This document shows positions 45,429 through 53,850 of a stretch of DNA of 64,000 nucleotides, piece after piece. The stretch's first letter is position 1. Each line of letters starts with the position of its first letter. The notes beneath the pieces were generated by a model, which was not told where the DNA came from, did not search any database, and saw nothing but the letters and a program-made list of their open reading frames with translations. The DNA is from CAVQMB01 sp963713445. GTDB lineage: Bacteria > Pseudomonadota > Gammaproteobacteria > Competibacterales > Competibacteraceae. The stretch spans positions 186,001 to 250,000 of the forward strand of contig CAVQMB010000004.1 of assembly GCA_963713445.1 (NCBI GenBank). The letters are read 5' to 3'. The position numbers were made by a program, and so were the translations under genes.

Positions 45429-46790
45429 ATGGCACACTTTACCCTGAAGCGGTCGTCGAAACTTCAATTGATCTCGTGCGCGGGAATTGCCCCGCTCGGG
45501 CAAGGCTGCCAAGCGGCGCAGGAGGATGCGGTCATTCACCCAAAGTTGCCGGTGTCGCAGGGCATGAAGAGCTCGGATGTGGTCAAGGCGATGTTTGGGC
45601 TGTTGGCCTTGGGCAAGAATAATTTCGAGGCCATCGAGACGTTTCGGGAAGATAGCCTATTCAAGGAAATCCTAGGCTTGTCCAACGTACCGGGCTGTGT
45701 CTGGATACTCTGGCACCTGGACGCCCGGGCGGCCCAACTGCGGGAATTGACCGACGAATTGTCGTTGCGTCTGTTGGAGCGTACCGAAGCGCCGATCACC
45801 GCTCATGGCGGGTTCGTCTGTCTGGACATGGATACCTTCGTCATGAACAACGACGCCAGCAAGAAGGAAGCGGTGGGGCGCACCTATCAAGGCGTCGATG
45901 GCTATGCCCCGATCGCCGCCTACCTGGGCAACGAAGGTTGGAACATCGGTCTGGAGTTGCGCCCGGGCGTGCAACACTCGGCGCTGGAGACGGAATACTT
46001 CCTTGAACGCATTCTCCCCCGCGCCGAACGCCTGGTGGCCCCAGATCAGGCCGTACTCCTGCGTGACGATAGCGGTTTCGACAGCGCCCGACTGCTGTTT
46101 GCCAAGGCCGAAGAGAAGGCCCGTTGGGCGGGCCTGGGGCGCTCCTTCGACTTCATCACCCAGTGGAACCCGCGCCAACAGGACCTGGCCGCCTGGGTGA
46201 GCCGTGCGGAAGCCGCCGGTGCCTTTGTCGAGAGCCGCCCTGGCAAGCGGGTGGCGGTGCTGTCGCTGACCGTGGAACGGGCCTGGAAGCAGGCGAAACG
46301 AGATCTTCGTCTGGTGGTACGGGTGAGCGAGCGCAGCATCGACAAGAAAGGGCAACATTTACTGGTCCCGGACATCGAACTGCAAGGCGGGTGGACCAGC
46401 CTGGACCTGCCAGCCGCTGAAGTGATCGCGTTGTACAAGCATCACGGCACCCACGAGCAATTCCATTCCGAGATCAAGACCGACCTTGATCTGGAGCGCC
46501 TGCCTTCGGGCACGTTCGACACCAACGATGTGATTCTGCATTTGGCCTCCTTTGCCTATAACGCTCTGCGCCTGTTGGGACAACGAGGCCTGAGTGGGGC
46601 GATTGCCCCGATCCGCCACCCCGCCAAGCGCCGGCGGTTGAAGACCGTGCTGCAGGAGATCATGTACCGGGCGGCGAAGTTCGTCACTCACGCGCGCGAG
46701 TGGATCCTGGACTTCGGGCGCCGGGTGGGTGCGCATGTGGAGGTGTTTGCCGCTGTGCAGGATCGATTGTGGAAGGCAGCGTCGCCGTGA
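45429..46790 (+). CDS. IS1380-family transposase
   Basis: A 453-residue DDE transposase, in the usual IS1380 length range. Candidate catalytic acids are in FVCLDMDTFVMNNDAS, in VLLRDDSGFDSARLL and in the C-terminal HEQFHSEIKTDLDLERLPSGTFDTN, where YXXHXXHEQ-like spacing with Glu is typical of the family. The frame is intact from ATG 45429 to the stop, so the enzyme is probably active. No clear ribosome binding site precedes the ATG. Confidence 0.94.
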   Translation: MAHFTLKRSSKLQLISCAGIAPLGQGCQAAQEDAVIHPKLPVSQGMKSSDVVKAMFGLLALGKNNFEAIETFREDSLFKEILGLSNVPGCVWILWHLDARAAQLRELTDELSLRLLERTEAPITAHGGFVCLDMDTFVMNNDASKKEAVGRTYQGVDGYAPIAAYLGNEGWNIGLELRPGVQHSALETEYFLERILPRAERLVAPDQAVLLRDDSGFDSARLLFAKAEEKARWAGLGRSFDFITQWNPRQQDLAAWVSRAEAAGAFVESRPGKRVAVLSLTVERAWKQAKRDLRLVVRVSERSIDKKGQHLLVPDIELQGGWTSLDLPAAEVIALYKHHGTHEQFHSEIKTDLDLERLPSGTFDTNDVILHLASFAYNALRLLGQRGLSGAIAPIRHPAKRRRLKTVLQEIMYRAAKFVTHAREWILDFGRRVGAHVEVFAAVQDRLWKAASP

Positions 46791-47036
46791 CGATGGGTCA
46801 CCGCCGCCAGCCCCAGCCCCAATGATTAATAGTCGGGTGAATCCGAAGGGGGCGGCTCGTCGATGAGGTGGAAAATGTCAGGATAGCCCCTGAAACAACA
46901 CCCTGTTTGCCTTCAAACCCCGGCATATTGACCCCGGTGTCGTCGGTCACAGAGGCAACAAACCGGCTCGGCGGCTTAAAATTCATGCCGTTCGGCCTAC
47001 AGGGAAAGTCTGAGGTCGGGGTAACACGGATTCAGG
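46791..47036. other. Non-coding right end of the IS
   Basis: About 245 bp between the transposase stop and the right inverted repeat contain no gene I can support. Confidence 0.5.
47025..47036 (-). repeat. IS terminal inverted repeat, right
   Basis: Complement of CCTGAATCCGTG; it is immediately followed by the second ACTCT. Confidence 0.9.
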
Positions 47037-47041
47037 ACTCT
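47037..47041. repeat. Target-site duplication, right copy (ACTCT)
   Basis: Matches 45335-45339. Removing the IS plus one copy restores a gap of about 75 bp between the HAD gene and the protease gene. Confidence 0.85.
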
Positions 47042-47100
47042 CTTTAACGCGACCCATTGTGCCAGATCGCGCGGTCTGCACGGACCAGTAGCCCGTGCCG

Positions 47101-47775
47101 TTATTCAAAGGCCGGAAGCCCCCAAGTAGCGGGATCGAAATCCGCCAATGATGCCAATACCAAGTCGGCCGTTCTGTAAACGTCGCGCGCCATGTTCGGG
47201 TCCGGTACCACCAGCACGGCCATACCCGCTGCGTTGGCCGCCCGCATCCCGGAGGGGGCGTCTTCGAATACTAGACAGTCAGCCGGATCGGCACCAATAC
47301 GGCGGGCCGCGGTAAGAAAGATGTCGGGAGCGGGTTTCCCTCGGCTGACCTCGGGGTCATCCCCCGTCACGACCTCATCGACAAGGTTGAACCAGTCGCT
47401 GTGGCGCCGCGTCTTGAGATCGAAAAAGTCTCGACTAGAGCTAGTGGCGACAGCCTGCCGCACCCCCGACGCGTGGAAGTGGCGTACCAAGCGCTCGGCG
47501 CCTGGCATTGGCCGGGCATAAGGGAACAACTCGCGCAGCAACTTCTCGCGCTGTGCGAGATACTGCTCCGGAGCGATCGGCAACGCCAGGGTTTCGACCA
47601 AAAAGCGCGCTGATTCCAGCGCGGGACGGCCAATCATATGCGCCTTGATCGACCAGTCGTATGTCTTGCCATAGCGGCCAACAATCTGCTGTGTGACTTG
47701 CGTATACAAACCCTCCGTGTCTAGCAGCAAACCGTCCATGTCGAAAATGACATGGCTGACAGTGGGAAATCTCAT
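47101..47775 (-). CDS. HAD-IA hydrolase (phosphatase/phosphoglucomutase-like)
   Basis: A 224-residue HAD subfamily IA protein. Motif I is HVIFDMDGLLLDTEGLY at the N-terminus, motif II is VRQAVATSSSRDFF, motif III Lys is in VSRGKPAPDIFL, and motif IV is CLVFEDAPSGMRAANAAGM. The cap domain lies between residues about 20 and 85. Relatives include beta-phosphoglucomutase, sugar phosphatases and pseudouridine phosphatase; the substrate is not resolved. ATG 47775 is chosen with GGAAAAG upstream; the open frame to 48222 antisense of the methyltransferase gene is not coding. It probably led the transcript of the downstream protease before the IS inserted. Confidence 0.88.
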   Translation of the reverse strand: MRFPTVSHVIFDMDGLLLDTEGLYTQVTQQIVGRYGKTYDWSIKAHMIGRPALESARFLVETLALPIAPEQYLAQREKLLRELFPYARPMPGAERLVRHFHASGVRQAVATSSSRDFFDLKTRRHSDWFNLVDEVVTGDDPEVSRGKPAPDIFLTAARRIGADPADCLVFEDAPSGMRAANAAGMAVLVVPDPNMARDVYRTADLVLASLADFDPATWGLPAFE

Positions 47776-47952
47776 TCGGTCTTTTCCGTAGCATCTGGTC
47801 CCGAACGCCACTCTACCGGGAGTTGCGGTCAGCGACCACACCCGCGGCATGACGCTGGGAGCTACGCGCGGGTCGCGTACGGCTAGGCGTGGCAATCGGG
47901 CCCCTCCCCATACTGATCGGATTCCCAGATGGGACCGGACGGAGCAACGATC

Positions 47953-49518
47953 ATGAACGAAACGGCCGCAAGAGGCCGGCGGCGGCGCGGCGGCGCCAGC
48001 GCTGAACGACGCGCAGCCCGCGCCCGCAGCCAGTCCAACTACATCCCCTACATAACCCGCCGCATTCCGGTATTCCAAGTGCTCGAAGACGAGGGTCTGA
48101 GCCAAATCGAACGCAATGCGGACACCATTCTGGAGGAGATCGGTATTGAGTTTCGCGGCGATCCTGCGGCACTGCAACTGTGGCGCGACGCCGGCGCCGA
48201 CGTCCAGGGGGAACGGGTTCATTTCCCGCCCGGCCTATGCCGTTCCCTGGTGCAGCAGTCGGCGCCACGCGAATTCATCCAGCACGCCCGCAATCCGGCA
48301 CGCAACATTACTATCGGCGGCCCGCACTGCGTACTGGTACCAGCTTACGGCTCCCCTTTCGTACGCGATCTCGATAACGGCCGGCGCTACGCGAGCCTGG
48401 CCGATTTCCAGAATTTCGTAAAACTGGCCTACCTGTCACCGGCACTGCACCACTCCGGGGGTACGCTCTGCGAACCGGTCGACATTCCCGTAAACAAGCG
48501 TCATCTGGACATGGTGTACAGCCATATCCGCTATTCCGACAAGCCATTCATGGGCTCTGTTACGGCGCCTGAGCGCGCCGAAGATACGGTCGCCCTGGCC
48601 CGCATCGCGTTCGGCGACGACTTCGTGGATCCGGCTACCGGTACCGAGAAAACCACCGTCACCAGCCTGATCAACGCCAACTCGCCACTGGTATTCGACG
48701 CCACCATGCTGAGCGCCGCGCGGGTGTACGCTCAGCACAACCAGGCGACGGTCATCTCGCCATTCATTCTGGCCGGCGCCATGTCGCCAGTCACCGTAGC
48801 CGGCACCTGTGCCCAGATTCTGGCCGAAGCACTGGCCGGCATGGCGTTCACCCAGTTGGTACGCGCCGGGGCGCCGGTGGTGTTCGGCACCTTTGCGAGT
48901 TCCATCTCGATGCAGTCCGGGGCACCGACGTTCGGCTCCCCCGAACCCGCTCTTGTGCTCTATGTGTGTGCTGCGCTGGCCCGGCGTATCGGCGTCCCGT
49001 TCCGCTCCGGCGGTGGCCTTTGTGGCTCCAAGATCCCTGATGCCCAGGCCGCCTACGAGGCCGCCAACACACTGCAAACAGCGATGCTGGCCGGCGTCAA
49101 CTTCATGTTACACACGGCCGGTTGGCTTGAGGGCGGCCTGGTCATGAGTTATGAAAAATTCATCATGGATGCCGACCAGGCCGGCATGATGCAGGTCTTC
49201 ATGGGCGGCGTCGACATGTCCGATGACGGCCAGGCGATGGATGCCATCCGTGAAGTTGGGCCGGGCAAGCACTTCCTGGGCTGCAGTCATACTCAAGCCA
49301 ATTTCGAGACGGCCTTCTATCGCTCCAACATTGCCGACAACAACAGCTTCGAGCAATGGGAGGCAGAAGGCGGTCTGGACGCCGCCCAGCGTGCCAACAA
49401 GGTGTGGAAGAAAGCGCTGGCGGACTATCAAGCCCCAGCCCTGGACCCGGCTGTCGACGAAGCGCTGCAAGCATTCATCACCCGCCGCAAAGCGGAAATG
49501 CCGGACGCGAGCTATTGA
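47953..49518 (+). CDS. MttB-like trimethylamine/betaine methyltransferase superfamily protein
   Basis: This 521-residue protein belongs to the MttB superfamily of corrinoid-dependent methyltransferases. Recognisable parts are ILEEIGIEFRGDPAALQLWRDAGADV near the N-terminus, DMVYSHIRYSDKPFMGSV, the barrel segment LINANSPLVFDATMLSAARVYA, SPFILAGAMSPVTVAGTCAQILAEALAGM and GPGKHFLGCSHTQANFETAFYRSN. The reading frame has no internal TAG, so it is a non-pyrrolysine member; characterised ones demethylate glycine betaine or other quaternary amines. No corrinoid protein or reactivase gene is adjacent. The N-terminal 30 residues are very Arg-rich. GGAG precedes ATG 47953. Confidence 0.9.
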   Translation: MNETAARGRRRRGGASAERRAARARSQSNYIPYITRRIPVFQVLEDEGLSQIERNADTILEEIGIEFRGDPAALQLWRDAGADVQGERVHFPPGLCRSLVQQSAPREFIQHARNPARNITIGGPHCVLVPAYGSPFVRDLDNGRRYASLADFQNFVKLAYLSPALHHSGGTLCEPVDIPVNKRHLDMVYSHIRYSDKPFMGSVTAPERAEDTVALARIAFGDDFVDPATGTEKTTVTSLINANSPLVFDATMLSAARVYAQHNQATVISPFILAGAMSPVTVAGTCAQILAEALAGMAFTQLVRAGAPVVFGTFASSISMQSGAPTFGSPEPALVLYVCAALARRIGVPFRSGGGLCGSKIPDAQAAYEAANTLQTAMLAGVNFMLHTAGWLEGGLVMSYEKFIMDADQAGMMQVFMGGVDMSDDGQAMDAIREVGPGKHFLGCSHTQANFETAFYRSNIADNNSFEQWEAEGGLDAAQRANKVWKKALADYQAPALDPAVDEALQAFITRRKAEMPDASY

Positions 49519-49530
49519 AACCGAAGGCAC

Positions 49531-49567
49531 GTCAACCGGCGCTCGAATCTGCCCGGTTGACTTTGCC
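49531..49567 (+). terminator. Terminator hairpin between the MttB-like gene and the XRE gene
   Basis: A 9-bp stem GTCAACCGG (49531-49539) and CCGGTTGAC (49553-49561) is followed by TTTGCC. It lies 12 bp after the methyltransferase stop and could also act on the convergent XRE transcript, although the T-run is short. Confidence 0.5.
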
Positions 49568-49582
49568 TACCAGAGGGCCACT

Positions 49583-49933
49583 TCAGTGACTCATACTGTC
49601 CAGTTCCTGACGCAGTGCGCTTAGCGCCGTGACCATTTCATCCTGAAGACGCTGCACCTGCTCCAGCCTCTGGCGCAACACGCCATAGCGGTCAGCCGGT
49701 AGCGGCGCACCACCGCTGGCTAGCGTATTATCGCCCTCCAATAACCACAGCGGCGAAACACCCAGAATACCTGCCAGCGTGACCAGTCGGTTGGAACGGG
49801 GTTCACTGCGATTATGTTCCCATGCCGCCAGTGTGCTGGTCTTGACACCCAGATTGCGGGCGACTGCAGCCTGACTCATGCCTTTCGTTTGGCGTGCCTC
49901 GACGATACGCCGACCAAGACCAGTCTCGCTCAT
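49583..49933 (-). CDS. XRE-family helix-turn-helix regulator
   Basis: A 116-residue protein with an N-terminal XRE DNA-binding domain (GLGRRIVEARQTKGMSQAAVARNLGVKTSTLAAWEHNRSEPRSNRLVTLAGILGVSPLWLL) and a short C-terminal helix (LRQRLEQVQRLQDEMVTALSALRQEL) likely for dimerisation. ATG 49933 has GGAG nine bases upstream. It converges on the MttB-like gene and could regulate it, but nothing in the sequence proves this. Confidence 0.9.
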   Translation of the reverse strand: MSETGLGRRIVEARQTKGMSQAAVARNLGVKTSTLAAWEHNRSEPRSNRLVTLAGILGVSPLWLLEGDNTLASGGAPLPADRYGVLRQRLEQVQRLQDEMVTALSALRQELDSMSH

Positions 49934-50016
49934 CGGCAAATACTCCTCAATGCTCGCTATTCGGAACCATTAGGAATATCAGCCCAGCGGATCAAGTGCA
50001 AATAAACATTGCATCT

Positions 50017-51519
50017 TCAGGCCGCACGGTCGAGCGACCGATAGCCGATTGCCTCGGTAAGTTGAGGCGTTGTGATGGCCTCGCTATCCGCCAGGTCGGC
50101 AATCGTTCGCGCCACACGCAAAATCCGGTGATAAGCCCGGGCTGACAGACCAAAACGATTCATGAATTGTTCGAGCAAGCGGTGGTCGGATTCGCTCAGC
50201 GCACAATAGCGTTCGACCTCGGGCGGATTGAGTAACGCGTTGGGCTTACGACACCGTGCGAGCTGTCGTGCACGGGCGGCGACCACCCGCGCGCGAACCA
50301 CTGCACTGGTTTCTTCCCGCCTATCGGCGCGTAGCGCTTTATAGGGTAGCCGCGGCACCTCGATGTGCAGATCGATCCGATCCAGCAAGGGTCCTGACAA
50401 CCGCGCCCGGTAGCGACGCACTTGCTCGGGCGTGCATCCACAGGAGCGTTGGGGATCCCCCAGAAAGCCGCACGGGCAGGGATTCATCGCAGCCACCAAT
50501 TGAAACCGGGCCGGAAACTCAGCCTGCCGGGCGGCCCGTGAAATGTTGATGCGGCCTGACTCCAGCGGTTCCCGCAACACTTCCAGCACATAGCGGCTGT
50601 ACTCGGGCAATTCATCCAGGAACAATACCCCGTTGTGCGCCAATGAGACTTCACCCGGTCGCGGTTGGCTACCGCCACCGACTAGGGCTACCGCGGATGC
50701 CGTGTGATGCGGTGCCCGAAAAGGCCGCGTTGCCCAGCGCTCGAGATCGAGGCCTTGCCGGCTAATCGACGCGATCGCGGCGGTTGCCATAGCCTCAGCG
50801 TCGCTGAGCGGCGGCAGGATTCCGGGCAACCGACTGGCCAGCATACTCTTACCGGTACCGGGCGGGCCGATCAGCAGCAGATTATGGGCGCCAGCGGCAG
50901 CGATCTCCAGGGCGCGCTTAGCGTGATGCTGACCACGAACCTCAGCCAGATTGCCGCTATCGACATCAGCTTCAGCCAATTGAGTCAAGGACTGGGGCTG
51001 CAGAGTGCATCTGTCCCGTAGCTGCTGGCAGACATCCAGCAGGTGATCGGCGGCATACACGGACAACGTATTGACCAGCGCCCCCTCGGCACCGTTTTCT
51101 GCCGCAACCAGCAACGACCGATCCGACTCCCGGCACGCCAACGCAGCCGGCAATACGCCACGGACAGGACGCAATTCGCCTGCCAGCCCCAGCTCTGCGA
51201 GACACTCGTAATCGGCGAGCGCTGCCGTGGGGATCTGACCGGAGGCCGCCAGGATACCGAGCGCTATCGGTAAATCGAAGCGCCCACCCTCTTTTGGCAA
51301 ATCAGCGGGCGCTAGATTCACCGTAATACGGCGACTGGGAAATTCGAACTGACTGTTGCTAATGGCACCGCGGACACGGTCGCGACTTTCCTTTACCGCG
51401 GCCTCCGGCAAGCCGACGATGTTCATCGCTGGCAAACCGTTAGCAAGCTGTACCTCGACCCTAACCAATGGCGCCTCAACACCAACCTGGGCACGACTGT
51501 AGACGACTGCGAGCGACAT
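50017..51519 (-). CDS. comM: YifB/ComM family magnesium-chelatase-like AAA+ ATPase
   Basis: A 500-residue AAA+ helicase. ComM in Vibrio and relatives promotes branch migration during natural transformation. The N-terminal domain has VEVQLANGLPAMNIVGLPEAAVKESRDRVR; Walker A is LIGPPGTGKSMLASRLPGILPPL, followed by FRAPHHTASAVALVGGG, Walker B GVLFLDELPEYSRYVLEVLREPLE and the cysteine-bearing MNPCPCGFLGDPQRSCGC. The gene is single, without other competence genes nearby, which is usual for yifB. Confidence 0.95.
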   Translation of the reverse strand: MSLAVVYSRAQVGVEAPLVRVEVQLANGLPAMNIVGLPEAAVKESRDRVRGAISNSQFEFPSRRITVNLAPADLPKEGGRFDLPIALGILAASGQIPTAALADYECLAELGLAGELRPVRGVLPAALACRESDRSLLVAAENGAEGALVNTLSVYAADHLLDVCQQLRDRCTLQPQSLTQLAEADVDSGNLAEVRGQHHAKRALEIAAAGAHNLLLIGPPGTGKSMLASRLPGILPPLSDAEAMATAAIASISRQGLDLERWATRPFRAPHHTASAVALVGGGSQPRPGEVSLAHNGVLFLDELPEYSRYVLEVLREPLESGRINISRAARQAEFPARFQLVAAMNPCPCGFLGDPQRSCGCTPEQVRRYRARLSGPLLDRIDLHIEVPRLPYKALRADRREETSAVVRARVVAARARQLARCRKPNALLNPPEVERYCALSESDHRLLEQFMNRFGLSARAYHRILRVARTIADLADSEAITTPQLTEAIGYRSLDRAA

Positions 51520-51612
51520 TCCTGCCCTTTTCTATAATTTCCCTGCCTTTGACTAGCTGAATCAAGTTATCGCAAGTCGGTAAACACTACAAGCTCGGCT
51601 TTGGATGCTGCA

Positions 51613-52941
51613 CTATTTTCTGGCTTCAGTGGTGCCCTTCACGGTGAGCGGCTGCAGCCGCAGTGCGGGCAACAGGCGACCGATCCAGGCGAACCAGCCA
51701 TGGTTATCAATATAGCGGGCGTACTGCACATACACGGGATCGGCGGCCAGATGCCGCTCTTCGGTGCGAGCCCTAAGAAAATAGATCAGGTTAACACCCA
51801 TGAGCATGGCGCTATGGCGGATCGCCTCAGCTGGCCCAGCGCTCGAAATGAATGGAATGGACACCAGCCAGTACGAAGTATTCTTGAAAACGTAAGCGGG
51901 ATGACGGGTCCATCGGTAGGGGCCGTTAGTCAGAATGCCACGATGTGTCAGATTCGAGAAACGAATTCCGAATGATACCGTTGCCCAAGCATACAGTCCC
52001 AGACACGCCAGAATCAGGCACCCCCAGATTACATACAAAACCGGATGCGGTGCGAGCCAGGGCCCCCAGTAATAGCCATCGTTGTAGTTGAAGTAGCTGG
52101 GCCTGAGACGATTCCAGAACGGTTCGTAACACATCAACGCCACCAGCCATCCATAAAGCGTGGGTTCGGCCGACCGAATATGGCTGTCAAAGAAGCGCAG
52201 GCTGAGAGAATAACCGGCGACGGCGAACATTACATCAAATGTAAAGAGCAGGTTGTATACGAAATCGTATGTCGGCGAAAACCCCGACAGGACCGCATGG
52301 ATATCGACATGCCGCAGGTATTGCATGTCGTGGATCATATAACCCACCATGAGCGGCAAAAAAAATGCCTTTACCCCCCAGCCCATCAGATGCTGCTTCA
52401 GCACAACAGTGTCAACGCGCTTCCAGCACCCCAACGCCAGCAAGCCCAGATGCCAGTAGCCGTCCTCGGGATGCACCAGATAGCGGTCAAGCAGCACAAA
52501 GTACGGTATCCCCAGTAGCAGAAAGAATGGACCGGCCACCAGCACTGACCGGAAGAACAGCTCATAAAACGCGCCGTGATACTCAGGAAATATCCAGTAG
52601 GCTAGCGCAATCAGCCCGAATGTCAGACCAAGGCCCAGGCATCTAACTGCCACGCGCCGGTAATGCAGGCCGGTCGGCCGTGCAAGATTAAGCCCAGTCG
52701 AGGGACGCGCAAAGGTTTTCAAAAAACTCATCTCCAGCACCATCAGCGTGCCGGCTAGAGACGTCACACAGAGCAGCATAACAACGACATCCGACAAATC
52801 CCCGCCAAACTGTCTAAGGACCAGGAAGGTAATTACAGCCGCCAGCAATCCGGCCAGATTGATGCCGGTATGGGTCGCGGATTGTGGCAGTTTCATACGC
52901 TCAGTGATGCGTTCGGAAGTTACGTTGCTTGGCTCTGTCAT
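51613..52941 (-). CDS. Multi-pass membrane protein with C-terminal ICMT-like methyltransferase domain
   Basis: A 442-residue integral membrane protein with about ten hydrophobic segments. The C-terminal portion, FSNLTHRGILTNGPYRWTRHPAYVFKNTSYWLVSIPF followed by RARTEERHLAADPVYVQYARYI, matches the SAM-binding signature (GPYRWTRHPAY) of isoprenylcysteine carboxyl methyltransferase-like and phospholipid methyltransferase proteins. The substrate is unknown. About 160 bp upstream lies a 23-bp palindrome at 53103-53125. Confidence 0.8.
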   Translation of the reverse strand: MTEPSNVTSERITERMKLPQSATHTGINLAGLLAAVITFLVLRQFGGDLSDVVVMLLCVTSLAGTLMVLEMSFLKTFARPSTGLNLARPTGLHYRRVAVRCLGLGLTFGLIALAYWIFPEYHGAFYELFFRSVLVAGPFFLLLGIPYFVLLDRYLVHPEDGYWHLGLLALGCWKRVDTVVLKQHLMGWGVKAFFLPLMVGYMIHDMQYLRHVDIHAVLSGFSPTYDFVYNLLFTFDVMFAVAGYSLSLRFFDSHIRSAEPTLYGWLVALMCYEPFWNRLRPSYFNYNDGYYWGPWLAPHPVLYVIWGCLILACLGLYAWATVSFGIRFSNLTHRGILTNGPYRWTRHPAYVFKNTSYWLVSIPFISSAGPAEAIRHSAMLMGVNLIYFLRARTEERHLAADPVYVQYARYIDNHGWFAWIGRLLPALRLQPLTVKGTTEARK

Positions 52942-53427
52942 GGGCTTTCCCAGTTAGCTTCCGGCGCTAGTTTAGTGACCCGGCCGGTCCTGACCAAGCA
53001 TTGCGGTACGATCCAACCTGAGCTGCATCTGAACCGGTCGCTAGCGCGCATTCCACATACGAGCTGACGAGCCTTCCTGAAGAGTGCTTGCATTAGTACA
53101 GTATTTGTATAATATTTATACAAATTTATATGAACTCATACGGTCAGCTACTCACTCCCCACAGTGAGACTTTAGTTGGAATCAGCGCTATGGTCTTGAG
53201 AACGCTATCCCCAAAATGAGCATGTCATGCGGATGCGGCATTGCTATTTCTGCTATTGCAAAGGTGGTTTACTGGAGCGATCTATCGGCACCGCCCAGCT
53301 GGCTGCTGGCAAAACCGGGAAATCGACGGGCGCCGGTCCTGGGCGGACTGAGCTGAGCAAGCTGCTGTGGGTCGCATCGACAACCTCCTGGCCGATGCCG
53401 GCACGGGTCGTGATTAACAAGTCGTCA
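52942..53427. other. Long intergenic region with A+T-rich palindrome
   Basis: About 485 bp lies between the ICMT-like gene and the DUF1475 gene. It includes the 53103-53125 palindrome. Between 53227 and 53427 an open frame exists on both strands, but neither product resembles anything and one is antisense to DUF1475 further on. I assign no gene. Confidence 0.4.
53103..53125. promoter_or_regulatory. 23-bp perfect A+T-rich palindrome
   Basis: ATTTGTATAA, a 3-bp centre, then TTATACAAAT form a perfect 10-3-10 palindrome. It contains TATAAT-like hexamers on both strands and stands out in G+C-rich DNA. It is probably an operator overlapping a promoter for the ICMT-like gene or for a transcript to the right. 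Confidence 0.5.
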
Positions 53428-53766
53428 TTACAGTTTCGAACCTTTGCTCCGGTACGGCAGAAACAACTCAGCGAACGTTTGCGCCCGCCGCGTGCGCCAC
53501 AGCAGGAATATCAGCGTCACCACATTACCAAGCAGGAACAGTGCGACGATCCAGACACTAGCGCACAGCGGTCGCGGTTCCAGCAGTGCCATCCAGGCAG
53601 CGATCACGATCAGGCCGACGCTCAGATCAAGCAGTGTCACCAGACCCCAGGGATCAGCCAGCAGATATTGCAGACTGTGCCAGAGACTGTGTTCGCTAGC
53701 CAAACCAATACTGCCGACCAGAACGCCCAGCAAAATCCCGCAGATCACGATGGCCACACGCAGCAT
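53428..53766 (-). CDS. DUF1475 family membrane protein
   Basis: A 112-residue inner-membrane protein with three hydrophobic helices. The pattern LLADPWGLVTLLDLSVGLIVIAAWMALLEPR followed by VALFLLGNVVTLIFLLWRTRRA matches DUF1475 proteins. Function unknown. It is divergent from the decayed methyltransferase gene beginning at 53851; in related genomes such small membrane proteins can sit beside fatty-acid-modification genes. Confidence 0.8.
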   Translation of the reverse strand: MLRVAIVICGILLGVLVGSIGLASEHSLWHSLQYLLADPWGLVTLLDLSVGLIVIAAWMALLEPRPLCASVWIVALFLLGNVVTLIFLLWRTRRAQTFAELFLPYRSKGSKL

Positions 53767-53850
53767 ATCGTTACCCGTTAGCGACTCCTTCTCGTCAAGA
53801 CCACGAAACCCAGGGTAAGTGCTGCGACAGTGCCTAGAGCGGAATCAACC

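Larger units (their letters stand above)
45340..47036 (+). mobile_element. Complete IS1380-family insertion sequence
   Basis: This 1697-bp element is bounded by 12-bp perfect inverted repeats CCTGAATCCGTG (45340-45351) and its complement (47025-47036), flanked by identical 5-bp direct repeats ACTCT. It holds one intact transposase gene. The size, terminal CCT and duplication length fit the IS1380 family, which includes ISEcp1. Intact ends and duplication mean a recent simple insertion. It split the region between a HAD phosphatase gene and a secreted protease gene. Confidence 0.93.

Noticed and set aside
47776..48222. Extension of the HAD-IA phosphatase on the minus strand
   Set aside because: It overlaps the MttB-like gene antisense and adds no conserved sequence before HAD motif I.
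53227..53781. 184-codon plus-strand frame
   Set aside because: Its second half is the antisense of the DUF1475 gene and its first half has no resemblance to a protein family.
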